From assembly GCF_014195445.1 (NCBI RefSeq), contig NZ_JACIBT010000001.1:682001-746000 (forward strand): a DNA stretch of 64,000 nucleotides. Reading direction: 5' to 3'. The translations under genes and the position numbers were made by a program. The notes under the pieces were generated by a model that searched no databases, was not told where the DNA came from, and was given only the letters and a program-made list of their open reading frames with translations. The first letter of the stretch is position 1. Every line of letters begins with the position of its first letter. Source of the DNA: Garicola koreensis (lineage in GTDB: Bacteria; Actinomycetota; Actinomycetes; Actinomycetales; Micrococcaceae). Below are positions 9,040-19,118 of the stretch, in pieces.

Positions 9040-10437
9040 ATGGACACCACAGCCGCCCATCGTCCCACCGCGCCCGTCGTCGCGGCACTGACCCGGGCCT
9101 TGGGATCCGAGGTCGTCTTCACTGATCCGCAGCTGCTCGATCAGACGGCCCAGGACCGCTCCTCCCACCGATGGGAGCCTGCCCTGGCCGTGGTGCGGCC
9201 GCGCAACACCGACGAGGTGGCCGCTGCCATGAGAATCTGCGCTGAGCATACGGTGCCCGTGGTGCCCCGGGGTGCGGGCACCGGGCTTGAGGGCGGGGCC
9301 AACACCACCGCCGCCAGCGTCAGCGTGGACCTGTCCACGATGGATCAGATCATCGAGATCGCCGCTGACGATATGTACGCCCGCGTCCAAGCCGGGGTGA
9401 TGAAGTCCGCGCTGAACACCGCACTGGCCCCGCATGACCTGCACTTTCCCGTGGGCCCCGGTGTGGACGCCAGCCTCGGCGGCATGGCCGCCACCTCCGC
9501 CAGCGGCACCACGGCAGTCAGCCACGGAACCCTGAAGGAGAACACCATCGGCCTCACTGCCGTGCTGGCCGACGGCTCGGTGATCACCACCGGCTCCACC
9601 ACCAAGAAGACCTCAGCCGGATACGACCTGACCCACTTGCTGGTCGGCTCCGAAGGCACCCTGGGGATCATCACCGAGGTCACTGTGACCCTGCACCCAG
9701 TGCCGGCGGCCACCATGATGGGCATCTGGTCGCTGCCCTCACTGGGTGAGGCGGCGGATTTGGTGGTGGCCAGTATGCGTTCGGCGCTGCGGCTGGGGCG
9801 TGTGGAACTCCTGGACGAGGCCACAGTGGAGGCGCTGGCCTCATACAGCGGCTACCGGGCCCCGGTGGCGGACACCCTGATGGTGGAGTTCACCGGTCAC
9901 GGCCCCGACGTTGCGGCCCAGTATGCCCAGTTCAGCGCGCTGGCGCAGAAATTTGACGCCGTGGAGTTCGCCTCCTCCGGCGACCCTGCGGAATCGGCGG
10001 TGCTGTGGCAGGCACGCCATGACGCGCTGCCGGCAGCACTCGCGCTGGTGCCCGGTTCTGCGGCGATTCCCACTGATGTGTGCGTGCCGATCTCGCAGCT
10101 GCCGCAGTCCATTGTGCAGACCCAGGCCGATGTTCGGGCCTCTGGTCTGGTCGCCCCCATTGTGGGTCACGTCGGCGATGGCAACTTCCACGTGGCCATC
10201 GTGGTGCCGCCGCAGGACGACGACGCCGCAGCCCGGGCTGAGCAGCTGGCGTCACGGCTGGTGGACCGCGCCCTGGCGATGGGCGGCACCTGCACCGGTG
10301 AGCACGGGGTCGGCACCGGAAAAGTGGACGCTCTGGCGAAGGAGCACGCCTCCGCACTGGGGGCGATGCGCGCCATCAAGTCCGCCTTGGACCCGCAGGG
10401 GATCATGAACCCCAGCAAGGTCCTCAGCGTCCAATGA
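9040..10437 (+). CDS. FAD-linked 2-hydroxyacid oxidase (GlcD/Dld-like)
   Basis: Flavin enzyme that oxidises a 2-hydroxyacid such as glycolate or D-lactate. The 465 residues have an N-terminal FAD_binding_4 domain with PRGAGTGLEGGAN and GSEGTLGIITEVTV, and a C-terminal FAD-oxidase domain with HVGDGNFHV and GEHGVGTGK, all diagnostic. The in-frame ATG at 8974 would overlap the divergent gene; the later ATG has a -10 box at leaderless distance. No GlcE or GlcF partner genes are adjacent, which favours a single-subunit D-lactate dehydrogenase-like enzyme. Substrate is not determined. Confidence 0.9.
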   Translation: MDTTAAHRPTAPVVAALTRALGSEVVFTDPQLLDQTAQDRSSHRWEPALAVVRPRNTDEVAAAMRICAEHTVPVVPRGAGTGLEGGANTTAASVSVDLSTMDQIIEIAADDMYARVQAGVMKSALNTALAPHDLHFPVGPGVDASLGGMAATSASGTTAVSHGTLKENTIGLTAVLADGSVITTGSTTKKTSAGYDLTHLLVGSEGTLGIITEVTVTLHPVPAATMMGIWSLPSLGEAADLVVASMRSALRLGRVELLDEATVEALASYSGYRAPVADTLMVEFTGHGPDVAAQYAQFSALAQKFDAVEFASSGDPAESAVLWQARHDALPAALALVPGSAAIPTDVCVPISQLPQSIVQTQADVRASGLVAPIVGHVGDGNFHVAIVVPPQDDDAAARAEQLASRLVDRALAMGGTCTGEHGVGTGKVDALAKEHASALGAMRAIKSALDPQGIMNPSKVLSVQ

Positions 10438-10475
10438 CGTGAAATAAGCCATCCCGCTCGGTGGTTGGCTCAGAT

Positions 10476-10841
10476 ATGGACGAATCAGCACGCGATGCCG
10501 ATGTGTCTGAAGCCATCGCTGACACGCAGAAGCAGACGATGCCCGCCGTCGAATTCGAGCTGTTCTCCTCCTCGTTCTGCGGAGACTGCCGTCATACCCG
10601 CGGCCTGCTGGAACAGGCGCTGCGCGTGCTGCCGACGGCGAGTATCCGCGAGCACAACGTCGCTGACCAGCCTGAGCTTGCCGCTGAGCACCAGATCGAA
10701 TCCACCCCTACGGTCATCGTGCGCGACGCCGAAGGTGCCGAGGTGATGCGGGCAGAGGGCGTGCCGACCATCGACCACCTGCTGGTCGCCGCCGACAGCG
10801 CACTGGGCAGCGCGAACCCGCAGGACCCTCAACATCAGTAA
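10476..10841 (+). CDS. Thioredoxin/glutaredoxin-like protein
   Basis: Small dithiol protein of 121 residues. After a 23-residue hydrophilic N-terminus it has a beta strand VEFELFSSS, the redox pair Cys35-Gly-Asp-Cys38, and the cis-proline loop IESTPTVIV, which together define a thioredoxin fold. A GTG at 10461 could add five residues. It follows the FAD-linked oxidase by 38 bases and may share its transcript. Physiological partner unknown. Confidence 0.82.
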   Translation: MDESARDADVSEAIADTQKQTMPAVEFELFSSSFCGDCRHTRGLLEQALRVLPTASIREHNVADQPELAAEHQIESTPTVIVRDAEGAEVMRAEGVPTIDHLLVAADSALGSANPQDPQHQ

Positions 10842-10885
10842 GGGTCGCGCAGTATAAACCCTCAGATCCGGTTGTTCCGTCATTG

Positions 10886-10916
10886 ATGGACAGCGGGCGT
10901 GTCCGCGGCTGTCCAT
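10886..10916. repeat. Perfect 9-bp inverted repeat in front of the HhH-like gene
   Basis: ATGGACAGC (10886-10894) and GCTGTCCAT (10908-10916) are exact inverted copies with a 13-base GC-rich spacer that itself pairs partly. The right arm touches the TAGTCT -10 box. The position suits an operator that blocks RNA polymerase, or a terminator for the thioredoxin-like gene; no T-tract follows it, which favours the operator. Confidence 0.5.
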
Positions 10917-10921
10917 AGTCT
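10916..10921 (+). promoter_or_regulatory. -10 box for leaderless HhH-like gene
   Basis: TAGTCT ends seven bases before the ATG at 10929. The only purine-rich ribosome-like sequence nearby (GAGGAGA) lies inside the coding sequence, so the message appears leaderless. Confidence 0.45.
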
Positions 10922-10928
10922 GCCGAAT

Positions 10929-11603
10929 ATGAGGAGAAAAGACTATGGGGCTGACGAAACCGCCCTGAGGAAAGCCATAGACCACCTGCCCGATGAACTG
11001 TTCAGCACCTACCACGGAGCCTGGCAGGAGAGCATCAGCCTTGCCCTGCTGGACGCCATCTACTTTCTGCATCCCACCTACGAACCCCACCATCCGGAAC
11101 GCGACATCACCGGCCGCGTCTTCACCTTCGCCCAGGAGCACCCGGAGGCAGAGGACAACCTGCGTTCCCTGACCCAGCTGGACGAAAGCGTTGTCCGTGC
11201 GCTGATGGGCTACGCGAAGACCGGAGCGAACCTGCGCAGCGAAGCCGTCATGGAGGTCGCACGGGGTCTGCTGACCCTGACCCCGCCCATTGTTGAAGCC
11301 CGGGATGTCACCGGCGAGAGACTCAGGGACGTGCGGCAGGTCTTCGCCGGTGTGCAGGGCCTGGGCAGAGTCGCGCTCACCTACTTCGCCACGAACCTGG
11401 GAGTTCCGGGAGCGCAGGTGGATTCCCAGCTGACCAATTTCGTGGCGCGCTACGCCTATGGTGATCAGAGGCTGAGGCTGACCTCCCAGCATGTGGTCCA
11501 GCTGGTGACCAACGCGTATCGCAGGGATGATCGCGGCGCCGAGTCCGTCAGCCACTTTGAGCATGCCCTGTGGTTGGGTGAAAGCAGGGGCCATGCCCCG
11601 TGA
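10929..11603 (+). CDS. Uncharacterised protein with helix-hairpin-helix-like segment
   Basis: Not recognised with certainty. The 224 residues are mostly helical and cytosolic. A central segment, VQGLGRVALTYFATNLGVPG followed by a Val-Asp-Ser and LTNFVARYA, has the spacing of the HhH-GPD family (G-x-G ... LG-x-PG ... D) seen in base-excision glycosylases, and the end HFEHALWLGES resembles the terminal helix of such proteins. No [4Fe-4S] cysteine cluster and no clear catalytic lysine before the Asp are visible, so enzyme activity is doubtful. The gene has its own leaderless promoter overlapped by a perfect inverted repeat. Confidence 0.6.
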   Translation: MRRKDYGADETALRKAIDHLPDELFSTYHGAWQESISLALLDAIYFLHPTYEPHHPERDITGRVFTFAQEHPEAEDNLRSLTQLDESVVRALMGYAKTGANLRSEAVMEVARGLLTLTPPIVEARDVTGERLRDVRQVFAGVQGLGRVALTYFATNLGVPGAQVDSQLTNFVARYAYGDQRLRLTSQHVVQLVTNAYRRDDRGAESVSHFEHALWLGESRGHAP

Positions 11604-11630
11604 GCTGCTGGAAGCCGGCCAGTAGGTCTA

Positions 11631-11636
11631 TAGACT
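11631..11636 (+). promoter_or_regulatory. -10 box for leaderless YwaF-like gene
   Basis: TAGACT ends six bases before the ATG at 11643. No ribosome site is visible upstream of the ATG. Confidence 0.5.
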
Positions 11637-11642
11637 TCTGGC

Positions 11643-12467
11643 ATGGCTTCAGCATCGGTGTGGAACCTCGGCCTGCTCGCCTCATCTGCGCCACAGGCGG
11701 CTCCCGCTTCGCAGTCGGGAAGCATGGACCTTTTCGGTGCCGCCCACCTGACCATGCTGGTGCTGACCGTCGTCGTCACGGCGCTTGCGATCTGGGGGGC
11801 TCGCACAATTCGCGGCAGCAGGGCTGAGCACCGGATCATTCGCACCTGCGGCTGGGCGTTCCTTGTGCTGAGCACTGCGTGGTTGGCGTGGGGTTGGTTG
11901 CCGCAGAACTGGGTGTTGGAGGAGTCCCTTCCCATGCACCTCTCAGATGTGCTGCGCCTGGTGACATCGATTGCGCTCATCTGGCGTCCGCAGTGGGCAC
12001 TGGCGGTCATCTACTACTGGGGGCTGACGCTGAACGTGCAGTCGATCATCACCGCTGATCTGAACTTCTACGACTACCCGGTGTTGGAGTTCATCATGTA
12101 CTGGCTGCTGCACATCACGGTCTTCGTCGCTCCTTTGGTGTTCATCGTCGGGTTGGGGTACCGGCCCACATGGCGCGGCTATGGAATCACCTTGGCGATC
12201 ACAGTGGGCTGGGCCGTGGTGACCTTCACGCTCAATTCCCTGGCCGGAACCAACTACGGCTATCTCAACGGGGCCCCAGACGGCCCTTCGCTGCTGGATG
12301 CTCTGGGACCCTGGCCGTTCTATCTGATCTCAGAAGCAGTGCTCATCTGCGCGGTCTGGGCGCTGATGACGTGGCCCTGGGCCAGCGCAGCCCGACGCAG
12401 GTACCATCGCGACACCCGGGCTGCCGACAGTATCGGGGCCGGAGACCGAGACAGAGGTGACGGATGA
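11643..12467 (+). CDS. YwaF/TIGR02206-like integral membrane protein
   Basis: Membrane protein of unknown function, 274 residues with about six transmembrane helices. It carries the family features: an early histidine in FGAAHLTML, the SLPMHLSDVLR motif in the third helix, and NYGYLNGAPDGPSLLDALGP before the last helix, which match the YwaF-type family as I remember it. It overlaps the amidase start by four bases, so the two are translationally coupled. Substrate or role unknown. Confidence 0.8.
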   Translation: MASASVWNLGLLASSAPQAAPASQSGSMDLFGAAHLTMLVLTVVVTALAIWGARTIRGSRAEHRIIRTCGWAFLVLSTAWLAWGWLPQNWVLEESLPMHLSDVLRLVTSIALIWRPQWALAVIYYWGLTLNVQSIITADLNFYDYPVLEFIMYWLLHITVFVAPLVFIVGLGYRPTWRGYGITLAITVGWAVVTFTLNSLAGTNYGYLNGAPDGPSLLDALGPWPFYLISEAVLICAVWALMTWPWASAARRRYHRDTRAADSIGAGDRDRGDG

Positions 12468-13879
12468 ATGAGCTGCTGGACTGCAGCGCCACGGAGCTGC
12501 TGAGGCGACTGCGCACCAAGGAGGTCTCCTCCCGAGAGCTGGTCGAAGCTCACCTGCAGCGCATCGAGGAGGTCAACCCGGTGATCAATGCTGTGGTCAC
12601 TGTCGATGCCGATGGCGCCCTGGCAGCTGCCGCTGAGGCTGATCGGACGAGGGCTTCCGGTGTGCCGGTGGGAGCACTGCACGGGCTTCCGATGACGCAT
12701 AAGGACACCCACCGAACCCGCGGGATGAGGACCACGATGGGCTCGCCGGTTTTCACCGACCATGTACCTGATCAGGATGATCTGATCATCGCTCGGCTGC
12801 GTCAGGCCGGGGTGATCTCCACAGGCAAGAACAACGTCCCAGAGTTTGCGGCAGGTTCGCATACGTTCAACAGCGTCCTCGGCACCACCACCAACCCCTA
12901 CGCCCCGGACCGCAGCGCCGGCGGGTCCAGCGGTGGACTCGCTGCCGCTGTTGCTGCTCGTATTCAGCCGCTGGGCGATGGCAGCGACATGGGTGGTTCC
13001 CTTCGTATTCCGGCGTCGTTCTGCAATGTGGTGGGGTTCCGACCTTCCTATGGAGTGATTCCCGCACCGTCTCCGACCAACGACGAGCAATGGCTGGCAA
13101 CCCCCGGGCCGATGTCCAGATCTGTGGAAGATGCTGCCCTGTTCATGTCCGCCGCTGCCGGGCCGGTTCCGCAGCTTCCATCGGCGGCACCGCTGAACGG
13201 TTCTTCGTTCTCCGGGGCGCTGAACACCGATATGCGCGGGGTGCGAATTGGGTGGTCTGCGGACTTCGGCATAGGGATCCCTGTGGAGCCGGAGGTGGTG
13301 GAGACCCTAGAAGCCCAGCTGTCCGTGTTCGAAGAATTGGGTGCCGTGGTCGAGGAGGCCACCATCGACTTCAGCGAAGCTGATGCCGTCTTTCATGCGA
13401 CCCGGGCGATGACCTTCGCCGAGCAGTACGGTGAGCTGGTGCGTACCCATCGGGATGACATCAAACCTGAAGTGGTGTGGAACGTCGAGGAAGGCTGGTC
13501 GCTCTCAGCAGAGCAGCGGGTCGAAACCACCGCTGCCTCCGCTCGGCTTCAGCAGCATGTCCGCACCTACTTCGACACCTACGACCTGTTCCTCAGCCCG
13601 GCGGCCCAAGTGTTGCCGTTCAACGCGTCGCTGCGGTACCCGCAGCGAGTGGCAGGTACTGAGTCTGAAACATATTTGGACTGGATGCGCTCAGCCTCCG
13701 TGCTGTCTGCCACCGCACTGCCGGTGCTCAGTGTGCCCGGCGGGTTCACTGCTGAGGGGCTTCCGGTGGGGTTCCAGATGGCCGCTGCCCATTACCGGGA
13801 TGTTCAGCTGCTTGGCTGGGGCGCAGCCTTTGAGCAACGCACCCAGTTCACGGCTCAGAGACCGGCAGCCCTGCGCTGA
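12464..13879 (+). CDS. Amidase (amidase-signature family)
   Basis: Hydrolyses a carboxamide using a Ser-cisSer-Lys triad. The 471 residues show the catalytic lysine in LPMTHKDTHRT, the signature GTTTNPYAPDRSAGGSSGG with the glycine/serine stretch, and the nucleophile region GSDMGGSLRIPASFCNVVG. Alpha helices at the start (SATELLRRLRTKEVSSRELV) match the family. It could be an aryl- or aliphatic amidase; no GatB or GatC gene is adjacent, and the sequence is not GatA-like enough for tRNA amidation. Coupled to the preceding membrane protein by an ATGA overlap. Confidence 0.88.
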   Translation: MNELLDCSATELLRRLRTKEVSSRELVEAHLQRIEEVNPVINAVVTVDADGALAAAAEADRTRASGVPVGALHGLPMTHKDTHRTRGMRTTMGSPVFTDHVPDQDDLIIARLRQAGVISTGKNNVPEFAAGSHTFNSVLGTTTNPYAPDRSAGGSSGGLAAAVAARIQPLGDGSDMGGSLRIPASFCNVVGFRPSYGVIPAPSPTNDEQWLATPGPMSRSVEDAALFMSAAAGPVPQLPSAAPLNGSSFSGALNTDMRGVRIGWSADFGIGIPVEPEVVETLEAQLSVFEELGAVVEEATIDFSEADAVFHATRAMTFAEQYGELVRTHRDDIKPEVVWNVEEGWSLSAEQRVETTAASARLQQHVRTYFDTYDLFLSPAAQVLPFNASLRYPQRVAGTESETYLDWMRSASVLSATALPVLSVPGGFTAEGLPVGFQMAAAHYRDVQLLGWGAAFEQRTQFTAQRPAALR

Positions 13880-13886
13880 CTAGGCT

Positions 13887-14681
13887 TCATACCAGGTCTT
13901 TCATTCTCTTGGCAATCATGCCGATAGCTCGCTGCGGGATGATGCGGCTGAGCTTGTCGAAGAGCTTCGCGTCGCTGCCGATGTGCAGCCGGAAGGTCTT
14001 TTTCTCCACTGCCTCAGCAATCTGGCGTGCGGCTTCCTCCGGGGTCGTGGTTTTCGCTGAGGCGGGGTCTACTGAGGCCGCGGCACGCTCCACACCGGAG
14101 TTTTTGCTGATCTCGGTGCTGATAGCGCCAGGAAACACTTCGGTGACCGCCACGTTGGTGCCCTGCAGCTCCGCGTAGAGCCCCTCGGTCAGTAGTCGGA
14201 CTGCTGCTTTGGAGGCCCCGTAGGCGCTCTGCCCGGGTACCGGAAGCAGCGCGCCCATGCTGGAGACGTTGACCAAGCTGGCCGTGGGCCGTTTCATCAG
14301 GGCAGGGAGGAACGCTTTGACCATATTGAGCGTGCCCCAGAAGTTGACGCTCATCACTCGTTCGATCTGGTCAAACTCCAGATCCACGATGTTCACAAAG
14401 GGCTGGATGATGCCGGCGACGTTGATCAGCCCATCGGCCTTGCCGTGTTGGGCGGCGACCTCATCGGGCAGGGCCGCAACAGCCTCACGGTTGGTGATGT
14501 TCAGTTGGTGCAGGCTCAGCCTGTCGCCGGCTTCGGCAAGTGCGGCGGTCTGCTGGAGCCCCTCGTCGTTGAGATCCACCGCAGCCACGTTGGCGCCGCG
14601 GCGGAGAAGTTCAAGGACTGTTGCTCTTCCGATGCCGGCCCCACCGCCGGTAACCACGATGACTGCTCCCTGGATGTTCAT
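13887..14681 (-). CDS. Short-chain dehydrogenase/reductase
   Basis: NAD(P)-dependent oxidoreductase of the classical SDR type, 264 residues. TGGGAGIGRAT is the nucleotide-binding loop, NVAGI follows the fourth strand, and the catalytic Ser, Tyr and Lys are in NVSSMGALLPVPGQSAYGASKAAV. The C-terminus (RIIPQRAIGMIAKRMKD) resembles the group that includes membrane-associated acyl or sterol reductases. The second of two in-frame ATGs was chosen because AAAGG lies eight bases before it. Converges on the amidase with seven bases between. Substrate unknown. Confidence 0.87.
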   Translation of the reverse strand: MNIQGAVIVVTGGGAGIGRATVLELLRRGANVAAVDLNDEGLQQTAALAEAGDRLSLHQLNITNREAVAALPDEVAAQHGKADGLINVAGIIQPFVNIVDLEFDQIERVMSVNFWGTLNMVKAFLPALMKRPTASLVNVSSMGALLPVPGQSAYGASKAAVRLLTEGLYAELQGTNVAVTEVFPGAISTEISKNSGVERAAASVDPASAKTTTPEEAARQIAEAVEKKTFRLHIGSDAKLFDKLSRIIPQRAIGMIAKRMKDLV

Positions 14682-14704
14682 GAACATGACCTTTCTGTGC
14701 TAGC

Positions 14705-15706
<1,002 letters not shown>

Positions 15707-15749
15707 CTAGTTCTGAAGTGGTGGTGGTAACGGTGCCGCGGCTGACGCC

Positions 15750-17927
15750 TTACAGCATGCAGGAGACGCAGCCTTCGACCTCAGTGCCTTCCAGGGCCAA
15801 CTGACGCAGCCGAATGTAGTAGATGGTCTTGATGCCCTTCTTCCACGCGTAGATCTGGGCCTTGTTGATCTCCCGAGTGCTGGCCGTGTCCTTGAAGAAC
15901 AGGGTCAGGCTCAGCCCCTGATCGACGTGCTGAGTAGCCATCGCGTAGGTGTCGATGATCTTCTCGTAGCCGATCTCGTAGGCGTCCTGGTAGTACTCCA
16001 GGTTCTCATTGGTCAGGTAGGGCGCCGGGTAGTAGACCCGTCCCAGCTTGCCCTCCTTGCGGATCTCGATGGCGGAGGCCACCGGGTGGATCGAGGAGGT
16101 CGAGTTGTTGATGTAGCTGATCGAACCGGTCGGCGGCACAGCCTGCAGGTTCTGGTTGTAGATCCCGTGCTTCATGATTTCGGCCTTCAGCTCGCGCCAA
16201 TCGGCCTGATCCGGGATGGAGACACCGGCGAAGAGCTCACGCACCTTCTCGGTGGCCGGTTCCCACACCTGGTCGATGTACTTGTCGAAGAACTCACCGC
16301 TTGCGTAGGTGGAGTTTTCGAAGCCGTCGAAGGCCGACCCGTTCTCCTTGGCCAGGAGATTGGAGGCGCGCAGGCAGTGGTAGAGCACCGTGTAGAAGTA
16401 GATGTTGGTGAAGTCCAGGCCCTCTTCGGAGCCGTAGTGGACCCGCTCGCGCGCCAGGTAGCCGTGCAGGTTCATCTGACCCAGGCCGATGGCGCGGCTG
16501 CGCCTGTTGCCCTCGGCGATGGAGGGCACCGAGTCGATGTAGGACATGTCTGAGACTGCGGTCAGGGCACGGATGGAGGTCTCGATGGTCTGGCCAAAGT
16601 CTGGGGAGTCCATCGTCTTGGCGATGTTCAGCGATCCCAGGTTGCAGGAGATGTCCTTGCCCACCTCGGCGTAGCCCAGATCAGCGGAGTATTCGCTGGG
16701 CTCAGAGACCTGCAGGATCTCCGAGCACAGGTTGGACATGGTGATCCGTCCGGCGATCGGGTTGGCCCGGTTCACCGTGTCTTCGAACATGATGTAGGGG
16801 TAGCCGGACTCAAACTGGATCTCCGCCAGGGTCTGGAAGAAGTCCCGGGCGTTGACCTTGGTCTTGCGGATGCGGGAGTCATCGAGCATCTCGTAGTATT
16901 TCTCGGTCACCGAGATCTCACTGAACGGCTTGCCGTAGACGCGCTGCACGTCGTAGGGGCTGAAGAGGTACATGTCCTCGTTCTTCTTCGCCAGCTCGAA
17001 GGTGATGTCTGGGATGACCACGCCCATGGAGAGCGTCTTGATGCGGACCTTCTCGTCAGCGTTCTCGCGCTTGGTGTCCAAGAAGCGGTAGATGTCCGGG
17101 TGGTGAGCGTTGAGGTAGACCGCACCGGCGCCCTGGCGGGCGCCCAGCTGATTGGCATAGCTGAAGGAGTCCTCCAACAGCTTCATCACCGGGATGACGC
17201 CGGAGGACTGGTTCTCGATCTGCTTGATCGGGGCACCGGCCTCACGGATGTTGGTCAGTGACAGTGCCACCCCTCCACCGCGCTTGGAGAGCTGCAGCGA
17301 GGAGTTGATGCCGCGGGCGATGGACTCCATGTTGTCCTCCACCCGCAGCAGGAAGCAGGAGACCAGTTCGCCGCGCTGCTTCTTGCCAGAGTTGAGGAAG
17401 GTGGGGGTGGCCGGCTGGAAGCGGCCCGAGGCGATCTCATCCATGATCCGCATCGCGTGGTCCTCGCTGCCACGGGCCAGGTGCAGGGCGACCATGCAGA
17501 CACGGTCCTCGAAGCGCTCCAGATAGCGCTGGCCGTCGAAGGTCTTCAGCGCATAGGAGGTGTAGAACTTGAAGGCGCCCAAAAAGGTCGGGAAGCGGAA
17601 CTTCGCCGCGTAGGCCGCATCCCAGAGCTGGTGCAGAAACTCACGGCTGTACTGGTCCAGCGTCTCGGTCTCGTAGTAGTCGTTCTCCACCAGGTAGTTC
17701 AGCTTCTCGTCCAAGTTGTGGAAGAAGACCGTATTGACGTTGACGTGCTCGAGGAAGTACTTGCGCACCGCCAGCTGGTCAGCCTCAAACTGAATCTCGC
17801 CGTCAGGGCCGTAGAGATTCAGCATGGCGTTGAGCTCGTGGTAGCTCAGCCCCTCCCACTGCGGGGGGACCTCCTTGGCCAAGGCTGGTTCATCTATACG
17901 GTTAAGAGACTTGACTGCTGTTTCCAA
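15750..17927 (-). CDS. nrdE: Class Ib ribonucleotide reductase alpha subunit
   Basis: Reduces ribonucleoside diphosphates to deoxy forms. The 725 residues carry the active-site parts: [16 protein letters not shown] with a substrate cysteine, [14 protein letters not shown], the NLCSEI segment with the radical cysteine, and the terminal shuttle pair in [10 protein letters not shown]. There is no N-terminal ATP cone, as expected for class Ib. The start is TTG, inside the nrdI gene (34-base overlap), preceded by GGAAG; an upstream alternative is not available without deeper overlap. Confidence 0.96.
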   Translation of the reverse strand: METAVKSLNRIDEPALAKEVPPQWEGLSYHELNAMLNLYGPDGEIQFEADQLAVRKYFLEHVNVNTVFFHNLDEKLNYLVENDYYETETLDQYSREFLHQLWDAAYAAKFRFPTFLGAFKFYTSYALKTFDGQRYLERFEDRVCMVALHLARGSEDHAMRIMDEIASGRFQPATPTFLNSGKKQRGELVSCFLLRVEDNMESIARGINSSLQLSKRGGGVALSLTNIREAGAPIKQIENQSSGVIPVMKLLEDSFSYANQLGARQGAGAVYLNAHHPDIYRFLDTKRENADEKVRIKTLSMGVVIPDITFELAKKNEDMYLFSPYDVQRVYGKPFSEISVTEKYYEMLDDSRIRKTKVNARDFFQTLAEIQFESGYPYIMFEDTVNRANPIAGRITMSNLCSEILQVSEPSEYSADLGYAEVGKDISCNLGSLNIAKTMDSPDFGQTIETSIRALTAVSDMSYIDSVPSIAEGNRRSRAIGLGQMNLHGYLARERVHYGSEEGLDFTNIYFYTVLYHCLRASNLLAKENGSAFDGFENSTYASGEFFDKYIDQVWEPATEKVRELFAGVSIPDQADWRELKAEIMKHGIYNQNLQAVPPTGSISYINNSTSSIHPVASAIEIRKEGKLGRVYYPAPYLTNENLEYYQDAYEIGYEKIIDTYAMATQHVDQGLSLTLFFKDTASTREINKAQIYAWKKGIKTIYYIRLRQLALEGTEVEGCVSCML

Positions 17928-18331
17928 AACTCTTCCAATCCCTTGTGGACTTTGGACACGTCGTCCTCGGTGCCCATCAATTCAAACCTGTACAAGTGCG
18001 GCACGGCGCACTTCTGGGCGACGATGTCGCCGGCTATGCAGTAGCTGTCGTGAAAATTCGTGTTGCCCGAGCCGATGACTCCGCGCAGCAGGTTCCGGTT
18101 GGACTCCACGTTGAGGAACTTGATCACCTGCTTGGGCACCGACCCTTTGCCGCCGTTGGCGCCGTAGGTGGGAAGCATCAGCACGAATGGCTCTTCGGCT
18201 GAGAGGGTCTCCTCGTTGGTGCGCAGCGGCAGTCGTGCCGTCTGCCCTTCGGGAAGCTTCAGCTTCTCCACGAATCGGTGCGTGTAGTTCGACACCGAGG
18301 AGAAGTAGATCAGCGATGCGGAGGTCTGCAC
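17894..18331 (-). CDS. nrdI: NrdI flavodoxin-like protein
   Basis: FMN protein that supplies the oxidant for assembling the dimanganese radical in NrdF. The 145 residues begin [18 protein letters not shown], the phosphate-binding loop of NrdI, and contain LPTYGANG and [19 protein letters not shown], both flavin-contacting stretches. It lies between nrdH and nrdE and overlaps nrdE. Its presence supports a manganese-dependent class Ib system. Confidence 0.95.
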   Translation of the reverse strand: MQTSASLIYFSSVSNYTHRFVEKLKLPEGQTARLPLRTNEETLSAEEPFVLMLPTYGANGGKGSVPKQVIKFLNVESNRNLLRGVIGSGNTNFHDSYCIAGDIVAQKCAVPHLYRFELMGTEDDVSKVHKGLEEFWKQQSSLLTV

Positions 18332-18396
18332 AGCTCACTCTCCTGTTGCGCGGCGGCTGCGCCGCTCCCGCGCAGTATGGGTGGTATGGGTGTGGT

Positions 18397-18648
18397 TCAG
18401 GCGACAGCCGCGCGGGCTGTCTCGCCTGTGGCCAGCTCGGAGATCTTGTCCGGGCGGAAGCCGGACCAGTGCTCGGAGTCGGTGATGACCACAGGGGCCT
18501 GCATGTAGCCCAGCGCACGGACCCGCTCAAGGGCCTCGGCGTCCTGAGAGATGTCTACGGTCTTATAGGTGACCCCGTTCTTGTCCAGGGCGCGGTAGGT
18601 CGCGTTGCACTGCACGCAGGCGGGCTTGGTGTAGACGGTGACGCTCAT
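18397..18648 (-). CDS. nrdH: NrdH glutaredoxin-like redoxin
   Basis: Electron donor for the class Ib reductase, itself reduced by thioredoxin reductase. Eighty-three residues with the active site Cys11-Val-Gln-Cys14 and the C-terminal WSGFRPDKI segment that marks NrdH rather than glutaredoxin. An AGGGGAG ribosome site precedes the ATG. It is the first gene of nrdHIEF. Confidence 0.96.
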   Translation of the reverse strand: MSVTVYTKPACVQCNATYRALDKNGVTYKTVDISQDAEALERVRALGYMQAPVVITDSEHWSGFRPDKISELATGETARAAVA

Positions 18649-19118
18649 GCTGCTCCCCTAAAGAGTTGTCTGCTTTCGACTGACATCGTGTCTGTGGCCT
18701 CGTGATGAATGAAGGCCCTGTGGCCGTCTTGTTCGGTGCGGCCGATCCGATACAGCAATACTACATCTTGGGTTCGGCCAAGTCACCAACCACAAGATGA
18801 TGTACTGACATCCATGTAGTTCTCCACTTTATGTGCACACCCCTTGTGGAGGACGACAGCGGCATCAGCGCGCGGAACCAGCGCATCCGCGGCCAGTTCT
18901 CCACAGCCGGCGGGGGGCGACAATCCCCAGAAAAATCAGTTCTGCCTCGGCGTGTTGTCCTCCAGCGTCTGTTCTGCTGATTGACGTGGTGCGACGGCGA
19001 CCTCATGGGTCTTCCCAGATCCAGCCGGTAGAATGAAGAATCAGTAGGGAACCACTGCACCGCTGCTGGTGCGCTGCCCCAGGCGCACTGCGAAAGCACG
19101 AGACTGTAGGAGAGAGCA
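18649..19118. other. Intergenic control region between nrdH and the alarmone synthetase gene
   Basis: A 470-base stretch without a supported gene. It holds the candidate NrdR sites (18759-18804) for the nrd operon and, nearer the right end, a TAGAAT hexamer at 19024-19034 that may serve the alarmone synthetase gene. In the middle (18820-19000) there are several CTCCAC words, but I see no coding or clear RNA structure. Confidence 0.5.
18759..18804. promoter_or_regulatory. Candidate pair of NrdR boxes
   Basis: ATACTACATCTTGGGT (18759-18774) and, in the other orientation, ACCACAAGATGATGTA (18789-18804) share the ATCTTG/CAAGAT core. Their starts are 30 bases apart, about three helical turns, as usual for paired NrdR boxes. 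They lie 110-155 bases upstream of nrdH. The match to the consensus is imperfect, and nrdR itself is not in the window. Confidence 0.45.

Noticed and set aside
18820-19000. DnaA-box-like words (TTCTCCACA and CTCCAC repeats) suggesting an origin
   Set aside because: They do not match TTGTCCACA closely, are irregularly spaced, and no dnaA or dnaN gene is near.
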